Shown here: piece after piece, positions 18,398 to 27,900 of the stretch
Layout: each line of letters begins with the position of its first letter
How positions within the stretch are numbered: position 1 is the first letter of the stretch
Source of the DNA: Labilithrix sp.
GTDB taxonomy: Bacteria > Myxococcota_A > Polyangia > Polyangiales > Polyangiaceae
DNA length: 64,000 nucleotides
Assembly (NCBI GenBank): GCA_019637175.1
Contig: JAHBWD010000028.1
Span: 38,004-102,003, forward strand
Reading direction: 5' to 3'
Notes under the pieces: generated by a model
The model's input: the letters and a program-made list of their open reading frames with translations, nothing else
What the model was told of the DNA's origin: nothing
The model's database searches: none
Position numbers and translations under genes: made by a program

Positions 18398-18961
18398 ATG
18401 GCGATGACGCCGCCGGCGCGTGACACCTTCTGTTCGTTTTGTGGCACGGCCTACCGCGACGCGACGCGCTATCCGCGCACGTGCGAGGGCTGCAAGACGC
18501 AGGTGTGGGCCAACCCGATCCCCGTATCGGTGGTGCTCGTCCCCGTCGTGCACGAACGACGCACGGGCCTGCTCGTCGTGCGACGCGCGATCGAGCCGCG
18601 CAAGAGCAAGCTCGCGCTCGTCGGCGGGTTCCTCGAGGATCACGAGACCTGGCAAGAGGGCGGCGCGCGCGAGATCCGAGAAGAGACGGGCGTCGTCGTC
18701 GACGCGTCGAAGCTCACGAGCTTCTGGTTCACGTCGACCGCGCCGCGCCCGAACCGCGTGCTCCTCTTCTCGGTCGCGGCGCCCGTCGACGGGAGCACAC
18801 TCGGGACGTACGCGCCGAACGCGGAGACGTCGGAGCGCGGCCTCGTCTTCGGCCCGGACGGGCTCGACGACGTCTTCGCGTTTCCGCTCCACGTCGAAGC
18901 CGCGCGTCGCTGGTTCGCGCGAGAGGGCGTGGTGGGCGAGCACCGCTACGTCATCGCCTAG
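18398..18961 (+). CDS. Nudix hydrolase with N-terminal zinc ribbon
   Basis: This 187-residue protein starts with a four-Cys zinc ribbon (CSFCG and CEGC, residues 12-32) and then a Nudix domain. The Nudix box is complete: GFLEDHETWQEGGAREIREE followed by TG, with the REIREE metal-binding helix. Zinc-ribbon Nudix enzymes resemble NADH pyrophosphatase relatives and cleave nucleoside diphosphates linked to another group. It lies 49 bp upstream of the sulfotransferase/PAPS synthetase fusion in the same direction, so it may be cotranscribed. It could clean up a nucleotide by-product of sulfation, but that link is inference. Confidence 0.9.
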   Translation: MAMTPPARDTFCSFCGTAYRDATRYPRTCEGCKTQVWANPIPVSVVLVPVVHERRTGLLVVRRAIEPRKSKLALVGGFLEDHETWQEGGAREIREETGVVVDASKLTSFWFTSTAPRPNRVLLFSVAAPVDGSTLGTYAPNAETSERGLVFGPDGLDDVFAFPLHVEAARRWFAREGVVGEHRYVIA

Positions 18962-19010
18962 CACGGAGCGCGACCTGATCGAGGTGCGCGCGTTGCATCG
19001 CGGCCGCAGC

Positions 19011-21659
19011 ATGAGCGCCGACCTGATCATGCCCGCGCGCGTCGTGAGGGACTACCTCTCGAGCTCGCTCGTCTGGCGAGACTTCATCGCTCGAGGCGGC
19101 TTCGTCGACGGCGACATCGTCGTCGCCGATCCCTTCAAGGCAGGCACGACGTGGACGCAGCGCATCGTGCAACAGCTGCTCGACGACGGCGAAGAGCGCG
19201 AGCAAGCGCTCGCCGACGCCTCGCCGTGGCTCGATTCGAGCTGGGGCGATCACGAGCGCATGCTCGCGACGCTGGAGGAGCAAGCGCGTCGCGGAGTGCG
19301 ACGTGTGATCAAATCGCACGTCCCGGCGGACGCTCTGCCGATGGACGCTCGCGCGCGCTATCTCTTCGTCGGAAGGAACGGCAAGGAAATCGGGCTCAGC
19401 TTCCACGACTACCTCGAGCACTTCTCCGCCGACACGATGGCGACGATCAACCGGATCCACACGGCGTGGTCCGGGAGCGCATCGCCGCTCGTCATCCCCC
19501 ACGACGCTCGCGAGTTCTTCGATCGCTGGCTCGAGACCGAAGGCCTCGGCTGCTGCGACCTGTTCGACGTGGTGCGCTCTTGGTGGCAGCAACGGAGCGC
19601 GCCGAACGTCTTGCTCGTGCACTACGCCGCGCTCAAAGACGACCTCGGCGGGCAGATCGCGCGGATCGCGCGCTTCCTCGGCCTCGACCCCGCCGCGCTA
19701 CGGATGGACACGATCGTCGAGCACTGCTCCTACGGCTACATGAGCCGCCGGCCGGAGCGGATGGTGCCCTTCGGCGGCCGACACATGTCCGATCCGAGCG
19801 CGTTCTTCCAGAAGGGACCGCGCCGCGACTTCCGCGCCGAGCTCACCGCCGCGCAGATCGCGCGCTTCGATCGCGCGGCCGTGAACGCGCTCGGCGGAGA
19901 GTGTGCCCGCTGGCTCGAGACAGGGCGCGCCCCGCTCGAGAGCGCCACGTCCGCGGGGTTCGTCGTGTGGTTCACCGGGCTCTCGGGCTCGGGCAAGTCG
20001 ACGCTCGCCTCCATGCTCGCCGCCGAGCTCACGCGACGCGGCGTGCACGTCGAGTCGCTCGACGGCGACGTCGTGCGGACCTACCTCTCCAAGGGCCTCG
20101 GCTTCTCGCGCGAGGATCGCGACACGAACATCCGGCGGATCGGGTTCGTCGCCAAGCTCGTCGCCCGATCGGGAGGGTGCGCGATCACCGCAGCCATCAG
20201 CCCCTACCGCGAGATCCGCGACGAACAACGGCGGACCATCGGTCGCTTCTGCGAGGTCTACTGCGACTGCTCGCTCGACGTCTTGAAGCGCCGAGACGTG
20301 AAGGGGCTCTACGCGCGCGCCGCGCGCGGCGAGATCAAGGGCTTCACGGGGATCGACGATCCCTACGAGGCGCCGATCGCGCCGGAGGTCGTCGTTCACA
20401 CCGATCGCGAGTCGCCTCCAGAGAGCCTCGCCGCGATCGTCGCGAAGCTCGAGGCGCTCGGTTACCTCCCGCGCGGCGCCGGTCCGATCGCGCCGAATCG
20501 ACGCGGCCTCCCCTCGCCTCACGGCGGCGAGCTCGTCGATCGGTTCGTTCGCGGCGAGGCGCGCGAGCGGCTCCTCGAGCGAGCGACGCGCCTTCCTCGG
20601 CTCAGGCTCGACGATCGCGCGGCGAGCGATCTGGAGCTGCTCGGCACCGGCGCATACTCGCCGCTCCGGGGCTTCATGACGCGACACGATTACCTCCGCG
20701 TCGTCCGTGAGCGCCGCCTCGAGAGCGGCCTCGTGTGGTCGATCCCCATCACCCTCGCGGTGTCGGTCGAGCGAGCCGAAGCCCTGACGTTCGGCGGCGA
20801 GGTCGCGCTGGAGTCTCCGGACGGTCGCGTCGTCGGCGTGCTCGAGCTCGCCGATCGCTGGATCCCCGACAAGGAGCTCGAGGCGCGGGAGGTCTACCGC
20901 ACGACCGAGGAGGCTCACCCGGGCGTCGCGTACTTGAGGGCGTCCGGCGACGTGTACCTCGGAGGCGAGGTGTGGCTCGTCGATCGTCCCCTCGTTCCGC
21001 GCTTCCCCGACTATCCCGCCGATCCTGCGGCGACGCGCGCGATCTTCGAGTCGCGAGGGTGGCGCCGCGTCGTGGCCTTCCAGACGCGCAACCCGCTCCA
21101 TCGAGCCCACGAGTACATCACCAAGTGCGCGCTCGAGATCATGGACGGCCTCCTCCTTCATCCGATCGTCGGCGCGACGAAGAGCGACGACGTTCCGCCC
21201 GAGGTCCGCATGCGCTGCTACGAGGTGCTCCTCGAGCGGTACTACCCCGCCGAACGCGTGGTGCTCGCGGTGAACCCGGCCGCCATGCGCTACGCCGGGC
21301 CACGCGAGGCGATCTTCCACGCGCTCGTTCGGAAGAACTACGGCTGCTCGCACTTCATCGTCGGACGCGATCACGCGGGCGTCGGCCGCTACTACGGGAG
21401 GTACGACGCGCAGCGAGCATTCGACGACTTCTCTCCGGGCGAGCTCGGCATCGAGCCTCTCGCGTTCGACGACGCCTTCTGGTCGACCGTCGTAGGCGGC
21501 ATGGCGACCGACAAGACGGCGCCGGGCGACGCGTCGACGCGCCTCGTGCTCTCGGGGACGGAGGTGCGCGCGCTGCTGCGCGACGGGAAGCTGCCTCCGC
21601 CCGAGCTGAGCCGGCCGGAGGTCGCGGCGATCCTCCTCGAGGCGACGCGACGCCGATGA
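19011..21659 (+). CDS. Trifunctional sulfotransferase - APS kinase - ATP sulfurylase fusion
   Basis: One 882-residue chain carries three enzymes of one pathway. Residues 1 to about 310 are a cytosolic-type sulfotransferase, with PAPS 5'-phosphosulfate loop KAGTTW (43-48), 3'-phosphate motif GRN (121-123) and FFQKG loop (K268/G269). Residues about 315-490 are an APS kinase, with P-loop GLSGSGKS (323-330), LDGD, REDRDTNIRRIGF and KGLYARA. Residues about 500-882 are an ATP sulfurylase, with QTRNPLHRAH (from 691) and GRDHAG (785-790). All active-site motifs look intact and no frameshift separates the domains. Expected chemistry: sulfate plus ATP to APS, APS to PAPS, then sulfo-transfer to an acceptor. 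The kinase-sulfurylase order matches animal PAPS synthases. I used the ATG at 19011; GTG 18984 and TTG 18993 are in frame. The acceptor is unknown. Confidence 0.96.
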   Translation: MSADLIMPARVVRDYLSSSLVWRDFIARGGFVDGDIVVADPFKAGTTWTQRIVQQLLDDGEEREQALADASPWLDSSWGDHERMLATLEEQARRGVRRVIKSHVPADALPMDARARYLFVGRNGKEIGLSFHDYLEHFSADTMATINRIHTAWSGSASPLVIPHDAREFFDRWLETEGLGCCDLFDVVRSWWQQRSAPNVLLVHYAALKDDLGGQIARIARFLGLDPAALRMDTIVEHCSYGYMSRRPERMVPFGGRHMSDPSAFFQKGPRRDFRAELTAAQIARFDRAAVNALGGECARWLETGRAPLESATSAGFVVWFTGLSGSGKSTLASMLAAELTRRGVHVESLDGDVVRTYLSKGLGFSREDRDTNIRRIGFVAKLVARSGGCAITAAISPYREIRDEQRRTIGRFCEVYCDCSLDVLKRRDVKGLYARAARGEIKGFTGIDDPYEAPIAPEVVVHTDRESPPESLAAIVAKLEALGYLPRGAGPIAPNRRGLPSPHGGELVDRFVRGEARERLLERATRLPRLRLDDRAASDLELLGTGAYSPLRGFMTRHDYLRVVRERRLESGLVWSIPITLAVSVERAEALTFGGEVALESPDGRVVGVLELADRWIPDKELEAREVYRTTEEAHPGVAYLRASGDVYLGGEVWLVDRPLVPRFPDYPADPAATRAIFESRGWRRVVAFQTRNPLHRAHEYITKCALEIMDGLLLHPIVGATKSDDVPPEVRMRCYEVLLERYYPAERVVLAVNPAAMRYAGPREAIFHALVRKNYGCSHFIVGRDHAGVGRYYGRYDAQRAFDDFSPGELGIEPLAFDDAFWSTVVGGMATDKTAPGDASTRLVLSGTEVRALLRDGKLPPPELSRPEVAAILLEATRRR

Positions 21660-21666
21660 GCGGCGC

Positions 21667-22131
21667 TCAGTTCGCGCTCGCGCGCGCCGCGATCTTCTCC
21701 GCGAGCAACGCCTCGAGATCCGCGTCGCTCCGAACGATCGTCGACCGGACCACGACGGCGCGGCCCTCGCGCTCGCTCGGCTTCGGCTCTCTGAGCACGA
21801 GCGACTGTTTGTCGGCGACGATCACGGTCGTCGTCATCGGCTCCGCGCCTTCGAGCACGAGGGAGAGCTCGAGCCGCACGTGCGTCGGGTCGACGACGCG
21901 CGCGCGGACGTCGAGCACCGTCGGCGGAATCGAGAGGTGCGACGGGACGTCATCGCGCACGAGCATGTGCACGCTCGTCGTCGGCGCGGCGCCGTCGAGC
22001 GTCGCGGCCTCGACGAAGATGCGGTCTCCCTGCGGCGCCGCGACGGGCTCGCCGGACGGCGAGGCGCTCGGCGTCGCGGCGCTGCAGCCCAGCGCCACCG
22101 ACAACCCGACGACGAGGAACGCGTTCTTCAT
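21667..22131 (-). CDS. Hypothetical lipoprotein
   Basis: This 154-residue protein has a lipoprotein signal ending VALGC (Cys16), a short Ser/Pro/Ala linker and one compact domain of alternating strands. The domain ends in a charged helix (DADLEALLAEKIAAR). I recognise no family. Its stop lies 7 bp from the stop of the sulfation fusion, so the two genes converge. Periplasmic anchoring is inferred from the signal only. Confidence 0.75.
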   Translation of the reverse strand: MKNAFLVVGLSVALGCSAATPSASPSGEPVAAPQGDRIFVEAATLDGAAPTTSVHMLVRDDVPSHLSIPPTVLDVRARVVDPTHVRLELSLVLEGAEPMTTTVIVADKQSLVLREPKPSEREGRAVVVRSTIVRSDADLEALLAEKIAARASAN

Positions 22132-22290
22132 GCTCCGTCGTCATCGTACACGCGCGATCGATCCAGAGACGTGAACGACGACGCGTCGTACGATCACCCA
22201 CATCTTGACTTCGCCATTGCCGTGCGATCGGAGTCGTTTCGCGGAGATCGCCCGTCGAGGGCCCTCTCCTCTTATTAGCTCGTTGTTCGC
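22132..22290. other. Intergenic spacer without recognised gene
   Basis: This is part of a roughly 500-bp low-content stretch (22132-22636), interrupted only by the small reading frame at 22291-22479. I see no convincing longer coding frame, RNA gene or repeat here. Promoters for the lipoprotein at 21667-22131 would be expected in its left part. Confidence 0.5.
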
Positions 22291-22479
22291 CTATCGAGCC
22301 TGCACGCCGACGCCAGCCTCGCTCATCACCTCCGGCGACGCGGGCGACGCCGACCGAAGCTCCGCGTTCGGCGTGTGCATCGGCCAGTCGATGTACGTCC
22401 GCCGCCGCGCCTCCGAGGGCGTCTCGGAGCCCTCTGCGTAGGGAAAGGACCGCGACGAGACCGGGGGAAAGGTGTCCAT
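22291..22479 (-). CDS. Small hypothetical protein (62 aa)
   Basis: This short frame has features of a real gene. A strong GGAGG ribosome site lies two bases before its ATG on the minus strand. Roughly nine in ten codons end in G or C, as in neighbouring genes. It encodes a 62-residue soluble protein without signal peptide, with an Arg-rich middle (EARRR) and an aromatic patch (TYIDWPMH). I recognise no family and the product may be a small regulator or simply lineage-specific. It stands alone between two other leftward genes. Confidence 0.5.
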   Translation of the reverse strand: MDTFPPVSSRSFPYAEGSETPSEARRRTYIDWPMHTPNAELRSASPASPEVMSEAGVGVQAR

Positions 22480-22636
22480 GCCCTCCGCTACGCACGTCGC
22501 GCGCCATGGCGGATCGCCCCGCCACGTTCGCCAACGTCGCGATCTCTCGACGAGAGCCGTGAGTCATCGATGACACCGAAGGTCGTTTCGACCGGGTCTC
22601 CTTCGACCCGTGCACGACCCGTGCGAACGCCGGTCC

Positions 22637-23191
22637 TCACTCCGTCGTTCGCCCGTCGAACGTCTCGTCGTCGCGCTCGGCCTCCGCGCGCGTGCGGTGG
22701 ACGACGCCGTCGCGATGCTTCGGCGGCGCGTAGAGCGTATAGAGCTGGAGAGGTTTTCCTTCATCGGCCACGACGTCGTGGAGCGCTCCGGCCGGAACCA
22801 CCACGGCGCTGCCGGGGCCGACCGCGCGCCGCGATCCGTCGATCTCCACGCGTCCGGTGCCGGACTCGATGCGAAAGAATTGATCGACGCCGTGCGTCTC
22901 GGCGCCGATGTGCTCGCCGGGCGGGATGCTCATCAAGACGAGCTGCATGCTCGGCGCCGTGTAGACGACCCGCCGAAAGTCGGTGTTTCTCTCGGTGAGC
23001 TGCTCGATGTTTCCGACGAAGCCGTTCTTGAGCACGCCTCGCGTCCCGGCAGCTCGTTCGTGCCCTGCCGCGGACGTGATCGCTCCAGTCGTGCTCACGC
23101 CCGCGCGGCCGTTGTCGTCGAGCCGCGCGTAGCACGCCGATCCGAGCAGGGTCGCCATCACCGCGAAGAGCTTCCAGCGCGAAGGGCTCAT
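22637..23191 (-). CDS. Cupin-domain lipoprotein
   Basis: This 184-residue protein has a lipoprotein signal ending LLGSAC. A single cupin domain follows. The first cupin motif contains PPGEHIGAETHGVDQFFRIE (His/Glu metal ligands) and the second GSAVVVPAGALHDV. It probably binds a metal ion and a small ligand in the periplasm; relatives of this type are often annotated as cupin or mannose-6-phosphate-isomerase-like proteins. The gene diverges from the porin operon. The shared 128-bp gap holds a perfect 32-bp palindrome (23257-23288) that could control both directions. Confidence 0.85.
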   Translation of the reverse strand: MSPSRWKLFAVMATLLGSACYARLDDNGRAGVSTTGAITSAAGHERAAGTRGVLKNGFVGNIEQLTERNTDFRRVVYTAPSMQLVLMSIPPGEHIGAETHGVDQFFRIESGTGRVEIDGSRRAVGPGSAVVVPAGALHDVVADEGKPLQLYTLYAPPKHRDGVVHRTRAEAERDDETFDGRTTE

Positions 23192-23256
23192 GAGATTGTC
23201 CTCCCCCCACCACGCTGCAATCGGAGGACCAGACGAACCTCTGCGCCGGCGAGCGG

Positions 23257-23288
23257 CGCGTCCATACGCCCTAGGGCGTATGGACGCG
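23257..23288. promoter_or_regulatory. Perfect 32-bp palindrome between divergent genes (probable operator)
   Basis: The left arm CGCGTCCATACGCCCT (23257-23272) is followed immediately by its exact reverse complement AGGGCGTATGGACGCG (23273-23288), with no loop. It lies 31 bp before the porin start and 65 bp before the cupin start. A TATATT hexamer at 23303-23308 could be the porin -10 box, which would put the palindrome's right arm over the -35 region. This is the geometry of a repressor or dual operator. The bound protein is unknown. Confidence 0.65.
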
Positions 23289-23319
23289 ACTGTGTCGATC
23301 GGTATATTTCGTCGATTCG

Positions 23320-24492
23320 ATGGGCCGCGACTCGTTACGCACCTTCATCGTCGCGTCGGCGGCGCTCGTGAGCGCGGCGTTCGCGCGACCCGCGCAGGCC
23401 GTGGAGATCGGTCCGAGCGGAGCGCCCGGCTCGGTCGACATTCACGGCTTCGTCAGCCAAGGCGCGATCCTCTCGACGGGCAACAACTACCTCGCGAAGT
23501 CGAAGCGGGGCAGCTTCGAGCTCACGGAGGTCGGGATCAACTTCACGGTGCCGCTCACCGACCGCCTGCGGGCCGGCTTGCAGCTCTTCTCTCGCGATCT
23601 CGGGCCCATCGGCAACTACGTTCCGCGCGCGGACTGGTTCTACCTCGACTACCGCTTCGCCGATTGGCTCGGCTTCCGCGCGGGACGGGTCAAGCTGCCC
23701 TTCGGGCTCTACAACGACAGCAGCGACGCAGACTCGGCGCGCGTGCCGATCCTGCTGCCGCAATCGACGTATCCGATCCAGAACCGAGACTTCCTCCTCG
23801 CGCAGACCGGCTTCGAGATCTACGGGCGCCTCGACCTTCGCGCAGCCGGCGCGCTCGAGTACCGCCACTACGTCGGCACCATCTTCCTCGACACGAGCTC
23901 GCAGACGAGCCTCACGACGCGCGTCGAGGAGATCGACATTCCGTACGTCGCCGGCGAGCGGCTCGTGTGGGAGACGCCGATCGAAGGGCTCCGCGCCGCG
24001 GGGAGCCTCCAGGCGCTTCGCCTCGACGCGAGGTTCCTCCACGAGGGCAAGCCCGTCGACTTCGAGCTCCCCGTCGTTTTGTGGACGGGCTCGCTCGAAT
24101 ACGCGGCGCACGATCTCCTCGTGGCCGCCGAGTACGGGCGTTGGTACGGGCGTTATCGCAGCTCCGATCCCGCGCTCCTCCCGACCGGTGAGACGACGAA
24201 CGAGCGCGCCTACCTCATGACCTCGTATCGCGTCGCGCCGTGGTTCGTGCCGGGCGCGTACTACTCGCTCTTCTTCCCCGACACCCGCCGTCGCGAAGGT
24301 CGCGCGAACGTGCAGCACGACATCGCGGCGACGCTCCGCTTCGACCTCAACGCCCACTGGCTCTTGAAGCTGGAAGGGCACTTCATGAGCGGAACGGCGG
24401 GTCTCTCGTCGGCGCTCAACTCCAATCGACCGCTCGGGGAGCTCGAGCCGAACTGGGGCGTCTTCCTGGCGAAGACGACCGTCTACTTCTGA
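23320..24492 (+). CDS. Outer-membrane porin (phosphate-selective-porin-like)
   Basis: This 390-residue protein has a Sec signal peptide (cleavage near AQA, residue 27). A beta-barrel sequence with alternating hydrophobic and aromatic strands follows and ends in a terminal aromatic (TVYF), the outer-membrane insertion signature. Segments such as GFRAGRVKLPFGLYND resemble the OprP/OprO-like porin family. It is the first of five closely spaced genes: the binding protein begins 6 bp after its stop. Together they suggest uptake of an anion such as phosphate coupled to signalling, though selectivity cannot be read from sequence alone. Confidence 0.85.
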   Translation: MGRDSLRTFIVASAALVSAAFARPAQAVEIGPSGAPGSVDIHGFVSQGAILSTGNNYLAKSKRGSFELTEVGINFTVPLTDRLRAGLQLFSRDLGPIGNYVPRADWFYLDYRFADWLGFRAGRVKLPFGLYNDSSDADSARVPILLPQSTYPIQNRDFLLAQTGFEIYGRLDLRAAGALEYRHYVGTIFLDTSSQTSLTTRVEEIDIPYVAGERLVWETPIEGLRAAGSLQALRLDARFLHEGKPVDFELPVVLWTGSLEYAAHDLLVAAEYGRWYGRYRSSDPALLPTGETTNERAYLMTSYRVAPWFVPGAYYSLFFPDTRRREGRANVQHDIAATLRFDLNAHWLLKLEGHFMSGTAGLSSALNSNRPLGELEPNWGVFLAKTTVYF

Positions 24493-24498
24493 GGCCGC

Positions 24499-24957
24499 GT
24501 GCGATCGCTCATGCGCACAGGACTCAGCTGGCTCGTCGCGCTCGTCGCGATCGTGCTCGTCGTTCGGGCGACGGCGCCGATCGCGTTCGCGGCGCCGCCG
24601 CCGTATGTCGTGATCGTCAACGCGAAGAACCCCGGAGGTCGGCTCTCGCGCAAGTTCGTGACCGACGCGATGCTGAAGAAGACGACGCGTTGGCCCGACG
24701 GCAGGGTCGTCAAGCCCGTCGATCTCCCGCCCGACTCTCCGGTGCGTCGCACGTTCACCCAGGAAGTCTTGAAGCGCTCGGTCGAGGCGGTGCGCGCGTA
24801 TTGGCAGCAGATCGTCTTCGCCGGACGCGACGTGCCTCCCCCCGAGCTCGGCACCGACGCCGACGTCGTCAAGTTCGTGAGCACGCACGAAGGCGCGCTC
24901 GGCTACGTCTCGGCAACCCAAGCGCTCGACGGCGCCAAAGCCGTCGTCGTGGAGTGA
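24499..24957 (+). CDS. PstS-like periplasmic substrate-binding protein (short)
   Basis: This 152-residue secreted protein has a membrane/signal segment (about 10-32). A half-size periplasmic-binding domain of the phosphate ABC transporter binding-protein type (PBP-like) follows. Characteristic stretches are the DAMLKKTTRWPDGR region, VLKRSVEAVRAYW and the glycine-rich GALGYVS. Such short proteins are commonly encoded beside porins and sensor kinases and do not need an ABC transporter nearby. I prefer the GTG at 24499 because a GAGG lies four bases upstream; an ATG at 24511 is the alternative. The hybrid kinase follows after 7 bp, so it may present ligand to that kinase. Confidence 0.82.
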   Translation: MRSLMRTGLSWLVALVAIVLVVRATAPIAFAAPPPYVVIVNAKNPGGRLSRKFVTDAMLKKTTRWPDGRVVKPVDLPPDSPVRRTFTQEVLKRSVEAVRAYWQQIVFAGRDVPPPELGTDADVVKFVSTHEGALGYVSATQALDGAKAVVVE

Positions 24958-24964
24958 GCGCGTC

Positions 24965-27900
24965 GTGCGGCTGACGCTCCGCTCCAAGCTGTTCGCGATC
25001 GTCGGTACCGCCGCGATCGCGTTCCTCGTGCTCTTGGTCGCGAGCGCAGTCATCTCCTCGCGCGTCGCCGCGCAGCTCGCCTCGGTGCAGGAGCGCCATC
25101 TCCCTCGCGTCGGCCTCCAGCCGAAGCTCGAGGCAGACTTCGAGCAGCTGAGCAGAGCCTTCCAAGACGCCGTCGCCGCCCACGACGCCGACGCGCTCGA
25201 GCAGACGAAGGCGCTCCGCGACAGGCTCTACGCGGATCTTCGCGGAGGAGCGCCGTCGGTCGACGCTGCGGCGATCGCGCACGTTCACGTGACGCTCGAC
25301 GCCTACTTCAGCGCCGCCCACGAAGTCGCGCGCCGCATGCTCCTCGGCGAGACCGGCGAAGACGTCGTCGACGCGATGGCGCGCATGCAGGCCAAACGAG
25401 CAGACGCGCTCGCGGCGATCCGCGAGGCGAGCGCGGTCGATCGGGCCGAGCTCGCGCGAGCGTTCGACGACGCGCAGCGCGCGCAGGCCGCAGGCGCGCG
25501 GCTGCGGCTCGCGGTGAGCATCACGTGCCTGGCGGTCGTGATCCTCCTCTCCCTGCGTTTGAGCCGTGGCACGCTGCGCTCGCTCGAGGCGCTGACCGCG
25601 GGCTTCCATCGCGTGGGTCGCGGGCAGTTCGATCAGGAGATCCGCGTCGAGACGCGCGACGAGCTCGCCGATCTCGGCGAGCACGCGAACGCGATGGCGA
25701 AGAGCCTCGCGCAGTTGACGAGAGATCGCGAGCGCGCGGAGCGCGTGAAGGTCGGCCACGCCGGCCTCGCCGCCGAGCTCCGGGGGAAGCTCGAGCCCGG
25801 AGAGGTCGCAGAGAGGGCGGTGGCGCACGTCGCCGTCGACCTCGGCGCGGTGTGCGGCGCGATCTACTGGCTCGAGAACGACACGACGTTGGAGCTCGCG
25901 GGCCACTATGCGTGCGCCGAGGGCGCCGTGAGGTCGTTCGAGAAGGGCAGCGGCCTCGTCGGCCAAGCTGCGCTCTCCTCGACCCTCACCGTCGTGAGCG
26001 AGCCGCCGCCCGACTACCTGCGGGTGAAGTCGGGCGTCGGCGAAGGTGCGCCGCGCGCGATCGTGCTCGCCCCTCTGCGCCGCGGCGAGCGCACGCACGG
26101 CGTCCTCGAGCTCGCGTTCTTCCGACCTTGGGAGAGCGCGGACGCGGAGCTCCTCGTCGGGCTCGCCGAGGAGATCGCGGTCGCGATGGAGATGGCGCGC
26201 TCGGCGGCGGCGACGAGTCGACTCTTGGCGCAGAGCCAAGCCCTCGCGAAGCGCCTCGCCACCCAGGAAGAAGAGCTCCGCACGACGAACGAGGAGCTCG
26301 AGGTGCAGCAGAACGAGCTTCGCCGAACGAACGTCGACTTGAAGCGTCACACGCACGAGCTCGAAGCGCAGCGCGTCGTGCTCGAAGAGAAGAACGTCGA
26401 GCTCGCCGAGGCCCGCGGTCGGCTCGAGCAGAAGGCGGGTGAGCTCGCGCGCGTCAGCGCATACAAGTCCCAGTTCCTCGCGAACATGTCGCACGAGCTG
26501 CGAACTCCGCTGAACAGCATGCTCCTCCTTTCGAACCTCCTCGCGGAGAACGAAGGTCGCCACCTCACGGAGAAGCAGGTCGAGTTCGCGCGGACGATCC
26601 ACGGCGCAGGCACCGATCTCTTGGGGCTGATCAACCAGGTGCTCGACCTCGCCAAGGTCGAAGCGGGAAAGCAAGCCGTGCGGATCTCGGACGTCGCGCT
26701 CGCCGGCGTCGTGTCGCACGTCACGAACGTCTTCGGTCCGCTCGCGCGGCGCAAAGACCTCGCGCTCGACGTCGAGATGGAGCCCGGCCTCCCGCCCGCG
26801 ATCGCGACGGACGGCCAGCGGCTCACGCAGATCTTGAACAACCTCGTCGGCAACGCGATCAAGTTCTCGACGACGGGCGGCGTGCGCCTGCGCATCCGGC
26901 GTCCTCGGCCCGACGTTCGCTTCGCGCGCAGCGGGCTCGACCTGGGCTCGACCATCGCCTTCGAGGTCATCGACACCGGCGTGGGCATCGCGCCCGAGCA
27001 CCAGGAGCGCGTCTTCGCTCCCTTCGAGCAGGTCGACGGGGCGACGGATCGGAGCCACAGCGGCACCGGGCTCGGCCTCAGCATCTCGAAGGAGCTCGCG
27101 AGCCTCCTCGGCGGAGAGCTGTCGCTCGAGAGCGCGCCGTCGAAGGGAAGCAAGTTCACGTGCTACCTCCCGCTCTCCGCGAACGCCGCGAGAGGTGCGA
27201 GAGGTCGAGACGGATCCAGCGAGCCCGCGAGCGCGCACGACGTCGACGACGATCGAGGCCGTCTCCTCCCCGACGAAGCCTACCTGCTCGTGGTAGAGGA
27301 CGATCCACACTTCGCCGCGCGCGTCGGCGACGCCATCCACGGCCAGGGCCTCAGGTACCTCGTGGCCACCGACGGAAGGTCCGCGCTCACGAAGGCGCGC
27401 GCCCGTCCTCCCGCCGGCGTCGTGCTCGACGTGAAGCTACCCGACATCGACGGCTGGACCGTGATGGAAGAGCTGCGCCGCGACGCGATCCTCCGGAACG
27501 TGCCGGTTCACTTCGTCTCGGCGCTCGACGCGGCGGAGCGCGGCCTCGCGATGGGCGCGGTCGGCTATCTCGCGAAGCCTGCGACGCACGCCGAGCTCTC
27601 CACGATGGTCCGCTCGCTCGCGCCCACGGCCGAGAGCGGCCCGCCCATCCTCGTGCTCGAGAGACCGAGCGACGACGCGACGACCATCGCCTCGATGCTC
27701 GTCGAGCGCCGCATCGGCGCCGTCGAGCGGGCCTCGACCACGGCCGAGGCGCTCGAGGCCATTCGAGGCAAGCGCTTCAGCTGCGTGATCGTCGACGTCG
27801 CGCTGCCAGACATGCGAGGCCTCGATCTGCTCGAATCCCTGCGAGAGACGTGCGGCGCCGCGATCCCGCCGATCTGCGTCTACGCGAGCCGTCCGCTCGA

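Noticed and set aside
16258..18447. Long leftward frame running upstream of the 15424-16257 lipoprotein
   Set aside because: The upstream portion is Arg-rich shadow sequence of two other leftward genes; the real gene begins at the signal peptide at 16257.
18420..19010. Extending the sulfation fusion upstream into the Nudix gene
   Set aside because: The frame is open, but the Nudix protein is encoded in another frame with a complete motif; the extra residues are Arg-rich shadow.
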